The notes below the pieces were generated by a model, which was not told the DNA's origin, searched no databases, and saw nothing but the letters and a program-made list of their open reading frames with translations. A DNA stretch of 47,372 bases from Xenorhabdus sp. IM139775 (lineage in GTDB: Bacteria > Pseudomonadota > Gammaproteobacteria > Enterobacterales > Enterobacteriaceae): contig NZ_JAQRFK010000024.1 in assembly GCF_028598745.1 (NCBI RefSeq), forward strand, positions 1 to 47,372, written 5' to 3'. Positions 1-10,444 of this stretch are shown here, in pieces (position 1 is the stretch's first letter; the number at the start of each line of letters is the position of its first letter). The position numbers were made by a program, and so were the translations under genes.

Positions 1-120
1 ACAGCATCGTTAAAATTTAATCTTTATTTAATGAGATTTGCATTATGTTATCTTGATCACAATAATGGCATGGTGAATTTACAGTAATATACAAAATAAT
101 TGAAACTACTTTTTATTTGT

Positions 121-136
121 GAGTGTCTTATTAGTC
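121..136. repeat. 16-bp exact match shared by mepK and ompF leaders
   Basis: The 16-mer GAGTGTCTTATTAGTC lies about 70 bases upstream of mepK and occurs again at 4159-4174, inside the ompF upstream region. Because ompF is read from the minus strand, an RNA covering 121-136 would be exactly complementary to what is probably the 5' end of the ompF leader. A few flanking bases (AACTA, TTT) are also similar. One chance 16-bp match in a window this size is plausible, so a function is not established. Confidence 0.45.
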
Positions 137-204
137 AGTGAAGTTGAGTGATTAATGAGTTTAGACAATATTAATATATCAGAGAATAGCAGGGCATATT
201 ATCC

Positions 205-753
205 ATGAATATTATTGACCACGATCGCCGAAAGTGGCTCGGCTTAAGTGTGGCTGCATTGGGATTAAGTTTATTACCTCAATCTGCTTTGGCTGCATTG
301 ACAACGCCTCGTCCCCGAATTTTACGTTTCGATAATCTGCATACCGGAGAAACGCTCAAGGCCGAATTCTTTGATGGTCACCGCTATAATAAATCAGAAT
401 TAATCCGTCTGGATCATTTATTTCGCGATTTTCGTCAAAATGAGATCAAAGCTATTGACCCGAAATTATTTGACCAAATTTATTTATTGCAAATGATGAT
501 GGGAATAAATAAGTCTGTTCAATTAATTTCGGGTTATCGTTCCTTGGCAACAAATAATCGATTGCGTCAGGTCAGTAGTGGGGTGGCAAAGCAGAGTTAC
601 CATACCCGTGGAAAAGCGATGGATTTCCATATTGAAGGTATTAAGCTCGCCCATATTCGTAAGGCCGCATTAAAAATGCGGGCAGGGGGCGTGGGTTTTT
701 ATCCAAAGAGTAATTTTATTCATATTGATACAGGCCCGGTCAGGACGTGGTAA
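205..753 (+). CDS. mepK: Peptidoglycan endopeptidase MepK (YcbK, peptidase M15 family)
   Basis: This is a 182-residue exported murein endopeptidase. In E. coli, MepK cleaves crosslinks (notably 3-3 links) between peptidoglycan stems in the periplasm during wall growth. The N-terminus carries a twin-arginine signal (DRRKWLG, residues 8-14) followed by a hydrophobic stretch ending near SALA, consistent with Tat export. The M15A zinc-site motifs are present: SGYRS around residue 113, SYHTRGKAMDFHIEG around 132-146 and HIDTGP near the C-terminus. The length matches the family. It lies 45 bases upstream of gloC, as in E. coli, where ldtD would precede it. The Shine-Dalgarno is weak (AGGG about 12 bases before ATG). 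Confidence 0.95.
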   Translation: MNIIDHDRRKWLGLSVAALGLSLLPQSALAALTTPRPRILRFDNLHTGETLKAEFFDGHRYNKSELIRLDHLFRDFRQNEIKAIDPKLFDQIYLLQMMMGINKSVQLISGYRSLATNNRLRQVSSGVAKQSYHTRGKAMDFHIEGIKLAHIRKAALKMRAGGVGFYPKSNFIHIDTGPVRTW

Positions 754-798
754 CCTTATTACCAGTTATGAGTCTTGATTGTGGAGTGAAACGATATC

Positions 799-1431
799 AT
801 GAAATACCACATTATCCCCGTCACGATGGCGATGCAAAATTGTACTTTAATTTGGTGTGAAGATACTCAGGAAGCGGCGATTGTTGATCCCGGCGGTAAT
901 GCTGAACAACTTATTGCCGAGATAGAACGCCGTGAACTGAAACTAACCCAAATTTTGCTGACGCATGGTCATTATGATCATGTTGGTGCGACGGTTGATG
1001 TTGCGAAGCATTTTGGTGTACCTGTTTACGGGCCACATAAGGAAGATGCTTTTTGGATCGAAGGTCTGGAAATTCAATGCCAGATGTTTGGTGTTGAACC
1101 ATGCCCCTCTTTTACGCCGGAGCTCTGGCTGGATGAAGGTGATACATTGCAGATTGGCAATATAGAACTGTCTGTTTTGCATTGTCCGGGGCACACCCCA
1201 GGGCATATTGTCCTTGCTAATCACGCTGATAAATTAATCTCAATGGGAGATGTGTTGTTTAAGGGCAGTATCGGTCGCACGGATTTTCCCGGCGGGAATT
1301 ATGATGAACTGATTCAATCTATCAAAGAAAAAGTACTGCCATTAGGTGATGAATATCAATTTATTCCCGGTCACGGGCCAATGTCGACATTGGGACATGA
1401 ACGGAAAACCAACCCATTCTTGCAGGATTGA
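799..1431 (+). CDS. gloC: Hydroxyacylglutathione hydrolase GloC (YcbL), metallo-beta-lactamase fold
   Basis: This 210-residue cytosolic type II glyoxalase II hydrolyses S-lactoylglutathione to lactate and glutathione, the last step of methylglyoxal detoxification. The metallo-beta-lactamase signature THGHYDHVG is at about residues 55-63. The later metal ligands appear in CPGHTPGH (about 133-140), GDVLF (about 150) and PGHGP (about 191-195). It is preceded by GGAGTGAAACG at a usable distance. It is followed by a strong hairpin shared with the convergent aspC. The methylglyoxal synthase gene mgsA, normally found after helD in E. coli, is not in this window. Confidence 0.95.
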   Translation: MKYHIIPVTMAMQNCTLIWCEDTQEAAIVDPGGNAEQLIAEIERRELKLTQILLTHGHYDHVGATVDVAKHFGVPVYGPHKEDAFWIEGLEIQCQMFGVEPCPSFTPELWLDEGDTLQIGNIELSVLHCPGHTPGHIVLANHADKLISMGDVLFKGSIGRTDFPGGNYDELIQSIKEKVLPLGDEYQFIPGHGPMSTLGHERKTNPFLQD

Positions 1432-1485
1432 TTGAACACGTCTTGGTTGTAAAAAATTGCTGTAAAAAATTCGTGTAAGAAGGAT

Positions 1486-1510
1486 AAAAGCCGCTTTGTC
1501 AGCGGCTTTT
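1486..1510. terminator. Bidirectional intrinsic terminator between gloC and aspC
   Basis: A perfect 10-bp stem, AAAAGCCGCT / AGCGGCTTTT, encloses the loop TTGTC. The A tract on one side and the T tract on the other allow termination in both directions, which suits the convergent gloC and aspC genes. Confidence 0.9.
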
Positions 1511-1534
1511 AGGCAGAAAGAGCAACGATCCAGC

Positions 1535-2725
1535 TTAAAGAACTGCAACGATAGCTTCACACAGAGGAACCATATTCTCCAGTGTCAGGCCCGCGACGTT
1601 GATACGGCCAGAACTCACCGCGTAAACACCATATTCTTCACGCAGACGCTCAACTTGTTCTTTAGTCAAGCCGCTGAATGAGAACATGCCATTTTGGGCA
1701 ATAATAAAGCTAAAATCTTGCTTCGCACCTTTTTCTTGTAAGGTGTTTACAAACAACTGGCGCATACGCTGAATGCGCTCACGCATTGTTGCCAATTCCT
1801 GAATCCACTCTGCTTTCAGATCATCATTGGACAGAATAGTCGTCACAACAGAGGCACCGTGTGCCGGTGGGTTGGAATAGTTAGTACGTACAATGGATTT
1901 TGCTTGGCTGAATGCTTTTTCTGCGGTATCGCTGTCTGCTGCAACGATGGTGCAGGCACCAACACGCTCATTGTACAAACCAAAGTTTTTGGAATAAGAG
2001 CTGGCCACGATCAGCTCATTGTGGTTTCTGGTAAAGATACGCAGACCTTCTGCATCTTCATCCAGCCCCTTGGAAAACCCTTGGTAAGCAAAGTCGAACA
2101 CGGGCAGCCAGCCATTTTCAGCAGACAGATCTGCCAGTTTCTGCCACTGTTCAGCCGTTGGATCGATACCGGTTGGGTTATGGCAGCAACCATGCAGTAA
2201 GACAACATCGCCGGCTTGGGCTTCAGACAGGCTTGCCAACATGCTATCGAAATCCAAGGCATGATTTTCTGCATCATAATAGTTGTATTCGCGGATCTCT
2301 AAACCTGCGCTGGCGAAAACACCTTTATGGTTTGGCCAAGTTGGATTGCTGATCCAGACACGTTTTGCGTTGGTCTGTTTGGCAATAAAGTCAGCGGCAA
2401 TGCGCAATGCGCCAGTTCCACCCGGACTTTGTACAGTACGGGCGCGTTGGTCAGTGACGACAGGGCTGGTTTTGCCGAAGAGCAGTTCCTGAGTGGCACG
2501 GCCAAATTCAGGTAATCCACTAATTGCCAGATAATTTTTGGTAGTCTCGTTTTCCAGCAGGAATTTCTCTGCCTTTTTAACGGTGGTCAGGACTGGCGTT
2601 TTACCTGTTTCATCTTTGTAAACACCAATACCCAAGTTAATTTTATTTTCACGGGGATCGGCTTTAAAGCTATCCGCTAAACCAAGAATAGGGTCGGCAG
2701 GCGCTGCGGTGATTTTTTCAAACAT
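1535..2725 (-). CDS. aspC: Aspartate aminotransferase AspC
   Basis: This class I PLP-dependent transaminase interconverts aspartate and 2-oxoglutarate with oxaloacetate and glutamate, and also acts on aromatic amino acids. Family landmarks are visible throughout: [13 protein letters not shown] near residue 34, [12 protein letters not shown] in the middle, DFAYQGF, and the PLP-lysine motif [15 protein letters not shown] near residue 245. The chosen start gives [18 protein letters not shown], which matches the E. coli N-terminus and gives 396 residues. An in-frame ATG at 2761 would add 12 residues that are not conserved. It is transcribed in the same direction as ompF but separated from it by an ompF terminator. 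Confidence 0.97.
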   Translation of the reverse strand: MFEKITAAPADPILGLADSFKADPRENKINLGIGVYKDETGKTPVLTTVKKAEKFLLENETTKNYLAISGLPEFGRATQELLFGKTSPVVTDQRARTVQSPGGTGALRIAADFIAKQTNAKRVWISNPTWPNHKGVFASAGLEIREYNYYDAENHALDFDSMLASLSEAQAGDVVLLHGCCHNPTGIDPTAEQWQKLADLSAENGWLPVFDFAYQGFSKGLDEDAEGLRIFTRNHNELIVASSYSKNFGLYNERVGACTIVAADSDTAEKAFSQAKSIVRTNYSNPPAHGASVVTTILSNDDLKAEWIQELATMRERIQRMRQLFVNTLQEKGAKQDFSFIIAQNGMFSFSGLTKEQVERLREEYGVYAVSSGRINVAGLTLENMVPLCEAIVAVL

Positions 2726-2892
2726 TTTTTTTGATTCCAAGACTTGGAGAGTTAAGCCCAAAGTAAGTGATACGCGTTCAGGGTAACCTTAAGGAATCTA
2801 TTTGCCAACCACTTGTAGCAAAAAGAATAAAATCTTGTGAAGTCGTTTACGAAGTGAGAAAAAGAGCCTGAAAAAACAGGGAAGTAAAACGC

Positions 2893-2920
2893 AAAAAACA
2901 GCGCCGAAGCGCTGCTTTTT
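2893..2920 (-). terminator. Intrinsic terminator of ompF
   Basis: On the minus strand the stem CAGCGC / GCGCTG (2899-2904 and 2909-2914) with a TTCG tetraloop is followed by TTTTTT. It lies about 50 bases after the ompF stop codon and before aspC, and should isolate the two genes. Confidence 0.85.
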
Positions 2921-2968
2921 CTGCGATAAATGGGGTTAACTTTTTGTTAAACCGTTTATCAGCAGTAA

Positions 2969-4072
2969 TTAGAACTGATAAGTCAGACCAACACCGAATA
3001 CGTTGCGAGCGTTTGCATCGCCACCTTTGTGTTTGTCCAGCAGGTTGATTTTGTAATCAACGTAAGTAGACAGGTTTTTGTTAAAGTAGTAGTAAGTACC
3101 TACAGAAACGTATTTAACCAGATCTGCGCTAGTAGTGCTTCTTGGTTCACCAACGTTTTTAGCTTTAGACTGAACATAAGCCAGAGATGGTTTCAGGCCT
3201 AAGTCAGAGAACAGGTATTGTGCAACAGCTTCAAAGTTCTGGGTTTTATTAGCAACACCGTTGAATGAATCTTTCTCAATTTTTACTGAACCAGAAGTCA
3301 TGTTACGGGTTTCACCGTACATTGCTGCCAAGTATACGTTGTTGGCATCGTATTTAGCACCCAAGTTCCATGCTTCAGCACGTTTACCGTGAGCATAACC
3401 CTTAACCCAATCACCGTTTGCACGAGTAGAGTTAGCGTAAGAAGCACCTAAAGTGATACCGTAACCTACGTCATAAGTAGTAGATAAACCGTAACCGTCA
3501 CCGTTCGCAGTTGCTCCGCTGCGGCCATTTTTGGTGCGCTCGCTGTTTTGGCCTTGGTATTGCAGGGCAAAAGTCAGACCATCAACCAGACCAAAGAAGT
3601 CAGTGTTACGGTAAGTCAACAGACCTGTCGCACGGCCAGTCATGTAGTTATCAGTTTTAGACATGGAGTCGCCACCGAAGATTGGCAGTACGTCAGTCCA
3701 TGCGTTGACATCATAGTTTACGCCGTAGTTGCGGCCGTAATCCAATGTACCGTAGTTAGCGAATTTCAAACCCGCGAAAGCCAGACGAGTTTTGGTTTCT
3801 TGCTTACCTTCTACATCGTTAGCATTCAGGTTGTATTCCCAACGACCGAAACCAGTCAGTTGGTCAGAGATCTGAGTTTCACCTTTGATACCGATACGTG
3901 CGTAAGAGTCATCACCATCTTGACCGCTTCTGCTGTCTGCGATTTGGTGACGAACGTCAACTTTACCGTACAGATCCAGTTTGTTGCCGTCTTTGTTAAA
4001 AATTTCAGCTGCGTTTGCTGTACCAGCAACCAGCAAAGCTGGGATGACCACTGCAAGAATATTGCGTTTCAT
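2969..4072 (-). CDS. ompF: OmpF-type general porin (OpnP-like)
   Basis: This is a 367-residue trimeric outer-membrane porin for passive diffusion of small hydrophilic solutes. The signal peptide starts [20 protein letters not shown] and is cleaved before [16 protein letters not shown], the classic mature N-terminus. The constriction-loop region contains the motif [11 protein letters not shown], and the chain ends in FGVGLTYQF with the terminal Phe needed for outer-membrane insertion. The start at 4072 is set by a strong GAGGGTAATAAT Shine-Dalgarno. An upstream in-frame start at 4111 is not supported. The promoter region carries OmpR-like sites, so osmolarity control as for E. coli ompF is expected. 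The mature start closely resembles Xenorhabdus OpnP as I remember it. Confidence 0.95.
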   Translation of the reverse strand: MKRNILAVVIPALLVAGTANAAEIFNKDGNKLDLYGKVDVRHQIADSRSGQDGDDSYARIGIKGETQISDQLTGFGRWEYNLNANDVEGKQETKTRLAFAGLKFANYGTLDYGRNYGVNYDVNAWTDVLPIFGGDSMSKTDNYMTGRATGLLTYRNTDFFGLVDGLTFALQYQGQNSERTKNGRSGATANGDGYGLSTTYDVGYGITLGASYANSTRANGDWVKGYAHGKRAEAWNLGAKYDANNVYLAAMYGETRNMTSGSVKIEKDSFNGVANKTQNFEAVAQYLFSDLGLKPSLAYVQSKAKNVGEPRSTTSADLVKYVSVGTYYYFNKNLSTYVDYKINLLDKHKGGDANARNVFGVGLTYQF

Positions 4073-4215
4073 TATTATTACCCTCATTGGTGTTATCTCG
4101 ACACCTGCCACTGCCAGAAATAGAACACTAAAAAATTTTGGAACTATTTATGGGTATTGAGTGTCTTATTAGTCGGCGACCAGTGTTCCATTGGTCATGA
4201 ATTTTATCTACCTTC

Positions 4216-4275
4216 AAAATGCTACAAAAGTGCAAAATAAGTAACAAAATGAAAATAGATGTTTCAAAATGTAAA
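4216..4275 (-). promoter_or_regulatory. Tandem OmpR-like binding sites upstream of ompF
   Basis: Read on the minus strand, three adjacent 20-base blocks tile this segment: TTTACATTTTGAAACATCTA (4256-4275), TTTTCATTTTGTTACTTATT (4236-4255) and TGCACTTTTGTAGCATTTTG (4216-4235). They share the TTT-N-CATTTTG-type pattern and align with the F1-F3 OmpR sites of the E. coli ompF promoter. The assignment is by similarity; binding is untested. Confidence 0.7.
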
Positions 4276-4314
4276 TATCAGGGAACTTTTTTTATGTGCT
4301 TTTCGCCATAGAAT

Positions 4315-4342
4315 AAAAAAAGCCAACTTTCGTCGGCTTTTT
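4315..4342 (-). terminator. Intrinsic terminator of asnS
   Basis: On the minus strand a GCCGAC / GTTGGC stem with a GAAA loop is flanked by A and T tracts, so it may work in both directions. It lies about 40 bases after the asnS stop codon. Confidence 0.8.
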
Positions 4343-4380
4343 GAGGGATTGATTTTTAGCTTATTTATTGATCTGATTCA

Positions 4381-5781
4381 TTAGAAACTTGCGTTTCTTG
4401 GTGTCCGTGGGAAGGGAATAACGTCACGAACGTTGGAGACGCCGGTAACATAAGCGACCAAACGTTCGAAGCCCAAACCGAAACCGGCATGAGGAACGGT
4501 GCCGTAACGACGCAGATCACGATACCACCAGTAATCTTCTTTATTCAGCCCCATTTCTTCCATGCGCTGATCCAGCCTATCCAGACGCTCTTCACGCTGA
4601 GAACCCCCGATGATTTCACCGATGCCCGGCGCCAGCACATCCATCGCCGCAACGGTTTTGCCATCTTCGTTCATGCGCATATAGAAGGCTTTAATGTCTT
4701 TTGGATAGTTTTTCATGATCACCGGCGCGTTGAAATGTTTCTCTGCCAGATAACGTTCATGCTCTGATGCCAAATCCACACCCCAGAAAACCGGGTTTTC
4801 AAATTGCTGGCCACAATTTTCCAGAATTTCGATGGCGTCGGTGTAATCCAACTGAACAAAATCGGAATCAACAAATTTTTCCAGTCGCGTAATAACTTCA
4901 CTATCAACACGTTCTGCAAAGAAAGCCAGATCATCAGCACGCTCTTCCAATGCCGCCTTGAAAACATATTTCAGCATCTCTTCGGAGAGCTTGGCAATAT
5001 CATTCAGATCGGCAAAAGCCACTTCGGGTTCAACCATCCAAAATTCAGCCAAGTGACGGCTGGTATTGGAGTTTTCTGCCCGGAAAGTTGGCCCGAAGGT
5101 GTAAATTTTGCTTAACGCGCAAGCATAAGCTTCACCGTTTAACTGGCCGGATACCGTTAGGAATGCTTCACTGCCGAAAAAGTCTTGGCTGAAATCCACG
5201 TCACCTTTGTCTGTGCGTGGCAGGTTTTGCAGATCCAACGTGGAAACGCGGAACATTTCGCCGGCACCTTCTGTATCTGATGCGGTGATCAGGGGGGAAG
5301 ACACCCAGAAGAAGCCTTTTTCATGGAAGAAACGGTGCAGCGCTTGAGCCAGTGTATGGCGAACACGCGCCACTGCGCCGATCAAGTTGGTGCGCGGGCG
5401 AAGATGGGCGACCTCACGCAGGTACTCAATACTGTGGCGTTTGGCCGCCATTGGGTAAGTATCAGGATCATCAACCATACCCACGACAACAACCTGAGCC
5501 GCTTGCAATTCAAACGACTGGCCTTTGCCTTGCGATTCCACCACGGTACCCGTGACTTCAACTGAGCAGCCCGTGGTTAAATGTAATACTTCATCCTGAT
5601 AATTAGGTAAATTATTATTAACGACGGCCTGTAATGGATTAAAGCAGGAACCGTCATAGACGGCGAGGAATGAGATACCAGCTTTAGAATCTCTCCTTGT
5701 ACGTACCCAACCGCGAACGGTGACTTCGTTGCCAACCGGAACACGACCTTGCAGCACATCGACTACAGGCGCTACGCTCAT
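4381..5781 (-). CDS. asnS: Asparagine--tRNA ligase
   Basis: This 466-residue class IIb aminoacyl-tRNA synthetase charges tRNA-Asn. The N-terminal OB-fold anticodon-binding domain includes [16 protein letters not shown] (about residues 20-35). The catalytic core follows with motif 2 ([17 protein letters not shown]) and motif 3 ([15 protein letters not shown] near the C-terminus). The start [17 protein letters not shown] at 5781 follows AGAGAGAAATTT and gives exactly the family length. The frame stays open 32 codons upstream to 5877, but that extension lacks a Shine-Dalgarno and is probably untranslated. A 6-bp dyad (CTCCCT/AGGGAG, 5837-5853) lies in the upstream region. Confidence 0.97.
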   Translation of the reverse strand: MSVAPVVDVLQGRVPVGNEVTVRGWVRTRRDSKAGISFLAVYDGSCFNPLQAVVNNNLPNYQDEVLHLTTGCSVEVTGTVVESQGKGQSFELQAAQVVVVGMVDDPDTYPMAAKRHSIEYLREVAHLRPRTNLIGAVARVRHTLAQALHRFFHEKGFFWVSSPLITASDTEGAGEMFRVSTLDLQNLPRTDKGDVDFSQDFFGSEAFLTVSGQLNGEAYACALSKIYTFGPTFRAENSNTSRHLAEFWMVEPEVAFADLNDIAKLSEEMLKYVFKAALEERADDLAFFAERVDSEVITRLEKFVDSDFVQLDYTDAIEILENCGQQFENPVFWGVDLASEHERYLAEKHFNAPVIMKNYPKDIKAFYMRMNEDGKTVAAMDVLAPGIGEIIGGSQREERLDRLDQRMEEMGLNKEDYWWYRDLRRYGTVPHAGFGLGFERLVAYVTGVSNVRDVIPFPRTPRNASF

Positions 5782-6034
5782 AAATTTCTCTCTTTTTTTA
5801 TATAGTGGATTAATAACTTGATAGATTGACTCACTACTCCCTTGATTAGGGAGCAGATCCTCTATCTTACTTGCCATCTCTCAGGAAACAAGAGGAAATT
5901 GCGGGTGTTAAGGCGGAAACAGAGGGAAAAGTTGCTTTTTTATTTGCGTAACCAGCACAAGACTGGTTACGCAAGAGAATAATTAGCCAGATTATACCGT
6001 TTTTCTATATTGCTTGCGCTGGATATTGCTTGCG

Positions 6035-7249
6035 CTAGACGGCCTTCTCGATATAGGGAAGGTCAAACGCCCGACGTAATCGATCGACAAACTCATCATC
6101 TTCACAAATCGTCTTCCCGGGACTATCGGAAAGTTTTGCTACGGGTTTGCCATTGCATTCGACGAGCTTGATAACAATATTCAGCGGCTTTATGCCCGGA
6201 ATATTACAGGTCAGCCGGGTGCCAATACCGAAAATAACATTGATTCTCTGATGGAAATGGCGATACAGCGCCAATGCTTTTTGCAAATCCAAACTGTCAG
6301 AGAACACCAATGTTTTCGTCATGGGATCGATACCCAGTGATTGGTAGTGCGCGATGGCTTTTTCACCCCACTCAATAGGATCACCTGAATCATGGCGCAG
6401 ACCTTGGTAAGCCATTGCTAATGGTTTGTCAAAATCCCGCAGGAAAGCATCCATCGTGATGCAGTCAGTCAGGGCGATACCCAGATGATCTGGATATTCA
6501 GCCAGCCAGGTTTTCAGCGCTGCCCGCTGACTATTGGCGAGTTCCGGGCTAATCTGTTGATGAGCCTGAAACCATTCATGGGCTTGTGTGCCGAGGGGGG
6601 GAAGATCAAGCTGTTTTGCCAGTTGATAATTACTGGTGCCAATCAAATAAGGAAAGTTATTTTTCAGCTCATTGATAATGGCATATTGTACTTCGTGTGA
6701 AAAACGACGGCGAGTACCAAAATCCATTAACTTGAAACCGGACAGATCGATATTTTCTTCCGTCACGTCTTTATAAAACAGTTCAATCAGTTTTCTTAGC
6801 TGGATAACAGCATCTTCGGGGGTTATTTCAGGTGAGCGGTGACGATGAACCAATTCGCTGATCAGGGCAAGCAGAGGCACTTCCCACAAGATAACTTCGT
6901 GCCATAAACCAGTAATACGGACGGCCAATTGCCCTTCATGGGTAACAGAAACTTCGACTTGTTTAGGATTAAAGCGGAATGTTTTGCACCAGTTCAGGTA
7001 ATCCTCTTTAAAGAACGGGAGGCGAGAAAGATAATCGACTTCGCGTTCTGTCAATGTTAAATCTGCCATCATGTCAACTTGATGACGTAATGCTTCGGCG
7101 TATTCTCCAAGCAGCTCATCACCACGACAACGAAATTCTGCAACAACAGGAATGGTGCTGTAATGGTGGTACACTGCTTGCTGCATGTGAAACTTATAAG
7201 CATCAGTATCAAGCAGTGATTTGATAATCGGGGTAGCGTCTAAAGTCAT
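6035..7249 (-). CDS. pncB: Nicotinate phosphoribosyltransferase
   Basis: This 404-residue enzyme makes nicotinate mononucleotide from nicotinate and PRPP with ATP hydrolysis, in the Preiss-Handler NAD salvage route. The N-terminus [18 protein letters not shown] is diagnostic. The segment [18 protein letters not shown] carries the histidine region that is autophosphorylated in this family. The phosphoribosyl-binding parts VFSDSLDL and [10 protein letters not shown] are present. The position between asnS and pepN, and its divergence from pepN, matches E. coli. I did not identify a NadR operator by eye. Confidence 0.96.
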   Translation of the reverse strand: MTLDATPIIKSLLDTDAYKFHMQQAVYHHYSTIPVVAEFRCRGDELLGEYAEALRHQVDMMADLTLTEREVDYLSRLPFFKEDYLNWCKTFRFNPKQVEVSVTHEGQLAVRITGLWHEVILWEVPLLALISELVHRHRSPEITPEDAVIQLRKLIELFYKDVTEENIDLSGFKLMDFGTRRRFSHEVQYAIINELKNNFPYLIGTSNYQLAKQLDLPPLGTQAHEWFQAHQQISPELANSQRAALKTWLAEYPDHLGIALTDCITMDAFLRDFDKPLAMAYQGLRHDSGDPIEWGEKAIAHYQSLGIDPMTKTLVFSDSLDLQKALALYRHFHQRINVIFGIGTRLTCNIPGIKPLNIVIKLVECNGKPVAKLSDSPGKTICEDDEFVDRLRRAFDLPYIEKAV

Positions 7250-7679
7250 GGCGCGTCAGGCATCCTCGCGGAGCGTATTCGTGTCAGCTAAATCGATAAA
7301 GTCGGGAGAGTATAGCGTGATTATTGGGTTATTAAAGCCATATAACTATATATATTTTCCCGAATCTAAAGATCAAGGTTAATCCATTTATAGATAATAT
7401 CATGTTAAATAAGATATGAGATGACAATTTGCACGAAAGTACTAATATGCTGACTACATCATTTATACCTTTATTTCATAAGTTATTAACATCTAAAAAG
7501 AGAAGCTTATTGATTGAAAGAAGGGTTTCTCTGTGGCAGCGTTAGCGATTTGAATGTTTCTATGGAAACGCAATATGCTAGGCGCCTTGTAGATAAGGTT
7601 ATGCAGGTGTTATCAACTAAATCTGTCAAAACACATCCCGTTAAAGCACGCCGGTTAAAAATAATGGAAAAGGTTCCCT
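7250..7679. other. Divergent intergenic region between pncB and pepN
   Basis: This stretch of about 430 bases is AT-rich and must hold the pncB and pepN promoters. A frame at 7514-7702 is open on the plus strand, but it runs into pepN, has no recognisable protein features and lacks a good ribosome-binding site. I see no RNA gene, repeat or clear operator. Confidence 0.6.
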
Positions 7680-10298
7680 ATGACACAACAGCGACTCGTT
7701 AAACACCGTCTGGATTACAAAGCACCAGATTATACAATAACTCACATTGATCTCGATTTTGAGCTGGGTGCTGAGAAAACAACGGTGACCGCAATCAGTC
7801 AGGTAAAACGTCAGGTTAATGGCATTACCCCGCTGGTTTTGGATGGAGAAAATCTCACGTTAAAAAGTCTCTATATAGATGATAAAGCGTGGGAGCATTA
7901 TCAAGAACAGGATGGAAAGTTACAGATTGGGCAACTTCCAGCCCAGTTCACCCTGAAAATTGTGAATGAAATTAATCCGGCAGCCAATACCGCACTTGAA
8001 GGGCTGTATGTGTCTGGCGATGCCTTGTGTACCCAATGTGAGGCAGAAGGATTCCGTCACATCACTTATTATTTGGATCGTCCAGATGTTCTGGCCTGTT
8101 TTACGACTCGCATTACTGCGGATAAATCCAAATACCCATTCCTGCTTTCCAATGGTAACCGTATTGGGCAAGGCGAGCTGGAAGATGGGCGCCATTGGGT
8201 GAAATGGCAAGACCCATTCCCCAAACCGGCGTACTTGTTTGCCTTGGTGGCGGGGGATTTTGATGTCCTGCGTGACACGTTCGTGACCCGCAGTGGCCGT
8301 GAGGTCGCGCTGGAACTGTTTGTTGATCGAGGCAATCTGGATCGTGCTGGCTGGGCCATGACATCGTTGAAAAATTCGATGAAATGGGATGAAACCCGCT
8401 TTGGTCTGGAGTATGACCTTGATATCTATATGATCGTCGCGGTTGATTTCTTCAATATGGGGGCGATGGAGAACAAGGGACTGAATGTCTTCAATTCCAA
8501 ATATGTTCTGGCAAAAACAGAAACCGCGACGGACAAAGACTATCTCGCCATTGAAGCGGTGATCGGGCATGAATATTTCCATAACTGGACAGGAAACCGC
8601 ATTACCTGCCGTGACTGGTTCCAGTTAAGCCTGAAAGAGGGGCTGACCGTATTCCGTGATCAGGAATTCAGTTCTGATTTAGGTTCCCGTTCGGTTAACC
8701 GTATTAATAATGTGCGGATTATGCGTGCTTCACAGTTTGCTGAAGACGCCAGCCCGATGGCTCATCCAATCCGTCCCGATCAGGTGATGGAGATGAATAA
8801 CTTCTATACGTTGACCGTCTATGAAAAAGGCGCGGAAGTAATTCGGATGATCCATACCTTATTGGGTGAAGAACAATTTCAGGCGGGTATGCAGCTTTAT
8901 ATCCACCGTCATGATGGCAGTGCTGCAACCTGTGACGATTTTGTTCAGGCGATGGAAGACGCTTCAAACGTCGATTTGACCCTCTTCCGTCGCTGGTATA
9001 GCCAATCCGGCACACCGGTGCTGGCTGTCCGTGATGAATACGATGCAGAAAAACAACAATATATTCTGCATGTCAGCCAGATGACACCACCAACGACAGA
9101 TCAGAAAGAGAAACAGCCCCTGCACATTCCTCTGGACGTTGAACTGTATGATAAGCAAGGAAAAGTCATCCCGTTGCGCCGTCATGGCCAGCCCGTGCAT
9201 CATGTCCTGAATGTTATTAATGCCGAACAAGCATTTGTATTTGATGATGTTCCATCACAGCCTGTGCCTTCTTTACTGCGTGAATTTTCTGCACCAGTGA
9301 AACTGGATTATCCCTACAGTGATGAACAGCTTTCATTCTTGATGAAACATGCGCGTAATGAGTTCTCCCGTTGGGATGCGGCGCAGGCATTGCTGACCAA
9401 CTATGTGCAATTAAATGTTGCCCACAACCAAAAATGCCTGCCACTGGAATTGCCAATACATGTCATTGATGCTTTCCGTGCGGTATTGCTGGATAAAGAT
9501 ATCGATCCGGCATTGGCAGCATTGATTCTGACGCTTCCGTCTGAAAATGAAATGGCAGAACTGTTTACGGTCGTCGATCCTAACGCTATTCATGATGTCA
9601 CCCATGCAATGACAAAAGCACTGGCCAATGAAATGGCTGATGAATTTGCGGCGGTTTATCACAGCCTCCAGACAGGCGCATACCGTGTAGAGCATAAAGA
9701 TATTGCGAAACGTGATTTGCGTAATACCTGCCTCTATTATTTAGCCTTTATTGATGACAAAGCGCTGGCTGATAAATTAGTGGCGGCACAATATTATCAG
9801 GCTGATAACATGACTGACAGTATCGCGGCCTTGTCTGCGGCGGTGTTTGCTGAATTGCCTTGCAGTTATCAATTAATGGATGAATTTGATCAGCGCTGGC
9901 ATCAGGACGGTCTGGTCATGGATAAATGGTTCAGGCTGCAAGCGACTAATCCAGCCTTCGATGCGCTTGATAAAGTACGTGGCTTGATGCAGCACCGCTC
10001 TTTCAGCCTGAGCAATCCAAACCGCGTTTATTCACTACTGAGAACCTTCTTTGGCAATAATGCAGTGGCTTTCCATGCGGAAGCGGGGAGTGGTTACCAA
10101 TTCCTGGTGGAAGTCCTCACCGATCTGAATAGCCGCAACCCTCAAGTCGCCTCACATTTGATTGATCCATTGCTTCGTCTGAAACGTTACGATGAGAAAC
10201 GTCAGGCTTTGATGCGTGCGGCACTGGAGCAGTTGAAAGGATTAGAGAACTTGTCGGGTGATCTGTTCGAAAAGATTACCAAGGCGCTTGAAAGTTAA
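7680..10298 (+). CDS. pepN: Aminopeptidase N
   Basis: This 872-residue M1-family zinc metallopeptidase removes N-terminal residues from peptides and is the main cytosolic broad-specificity aminopeptidase of enterobacteria. The exopeptidase motif GAMENKG is at about residues 260-266. The zinc motif HEYFHNW starts at residue 297, the same position as in E. coli, and the third zinc ligand lies in LKEGLTVFRDQEF. The four-domain M1 architecture is expected from the full length. The N-terminus MTQQRLVKHRLDYKAPDY aligns with E. coli PepN, which supports the ATG start at 7680. Confidence 0.97.
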   Translation: MTQQRLVKHRLDYKAPDYTITHIDLDFELGAEKTTVTAISQVKRQVNGITPLVLDGENLTLKSLYIDDKAWEHYQEQDGKLQIGQLPAQFTLKIVNEINPAANTALEGLYVSGDALCTQCEAEGFRHITYYLDRPDVLACFTTRITADKSKYPFLLSNGNRIGQGELEDGRHWVKWQDPFPKPAYLFALVAGDFDVLRDTFVTRSGREVALELFVDRGNLDRAGWAMTSLKNSMKWDETRFGLEYDLDIYMIVAVDFFNMGAMENKGLNVFNSKYVLAKTETATDKDYLAIEAVIGHEYFHNWTGNRITCRDWFQLSLKEGLTVFRDQEFSSDLGSRSVNRINNVRIMRASQFAEDASPMAHPIRPDQVMEMNNFYTLTVYEKGAEVIRMIHTLLGEEQFQAGMQLYIHRHDGSAATCDDFVQAMEDASNVDLTLFRRWYSQSGTPVLAVRDEYDAEKQQYILHVSQMTPPTTDQKEKQPLHIPLDVELYDKQGKVIPLRRHGQPVHHVLNVINAEQAFVFDDVPSQPVPSLLREFSAPVKLDYPYSDEQLSFLMKHARNEFSRWDAAQALLTNYVQLNVAHNQKCLPLELPIHVIDAFRAVLLDKDIDPALAALILTLPSENEMAELFTVVDPNAIHDVTHAMTKALANEMADEFAAVYHSLQTGAYRVEHKDIAKRDLRNTCLYYLAFIDDKALADKLVAAQYYQADNMTDSIAALSAAVFAELPCSYQLMDEFDQRWHQDGLVMDKWFRLQATNPAFDALDKVRGLMQHRSFSLSNPNRVYSLLRTFFGNNAVAFHAEAGSGYQFLVEVLTDLNSRNPQVASHLIDPLLRLKRYDEKRQALMRAALEQLKGLENLSGDLFEKITKALES

Positions 10299-10308
10299 TC
10301 TGTCATCT

Positions 10309-10332
10309 ATCCTCCGGTGCTGGCCGGAGGAT
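10309..10332 (+). terminator. Hairpin downstream of pepN
   Basis: A 9-bp inverted repeat, ATCCTCCGG / CCGGAGGAT with loop TGCTGG, lies ten bases after the pepN stop codon. It lacks a clear T tract, so it may be a weak terminator or an RNA 3'-end stabiliser. Confidence 0.55.
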
Positions 10333-10444
10333 ATCAGACCGCTGGCCATCAAGAGTGCTTTTTTGTTTACGCATATAATGGTAAATTAGCGCTCTCTTCC
10401 TGTGACGACAACGCAGCAATGATAAAAGCAATAGGTCAATTTAA

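Larger units (their letters stand above)
4073..4380. other. Intergenic region between ompF and asnS
   Basis: This gap of about 308 bases holds the ompF leader, the ompF promoter with OmpR-like sites, and the asnS terminator. On the minus strand the leader aligns by eye with E. coli ompF: the stretches AATAGTTCC, GGCAGTGGCAGGTGTC and GAGGGTAATAA are shared. A MicF-type pairing zone around the ribosome-binding site is therefore possible. No further gene is visible. Confidence 0.8.

Noticed and set aside
3548-4123. 191-codon plus-strand frame opposite ompF
   Set aside because: It is a shadow of the highly biased ompF coding sequence, with no recognisable domain.
5782-5877. 32-residue N-terminal extension of asnS
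   Set aside because: The start at 5781 has a strong Shine-Dalgarno and gives the exact family length; the extension looks like leader DNA.
7514-7702. 62-codon frame upstream of and overlapping pepN
   Set aside because: It has no family features and no good ribosome-binding site, and it overlaps the conserved pepN start.
7920-8582. 220-codon minus-strand frame inside pepN
   Set aside because: It is antisense to the conserved catalytic region of PepN and is explained by codon bias.
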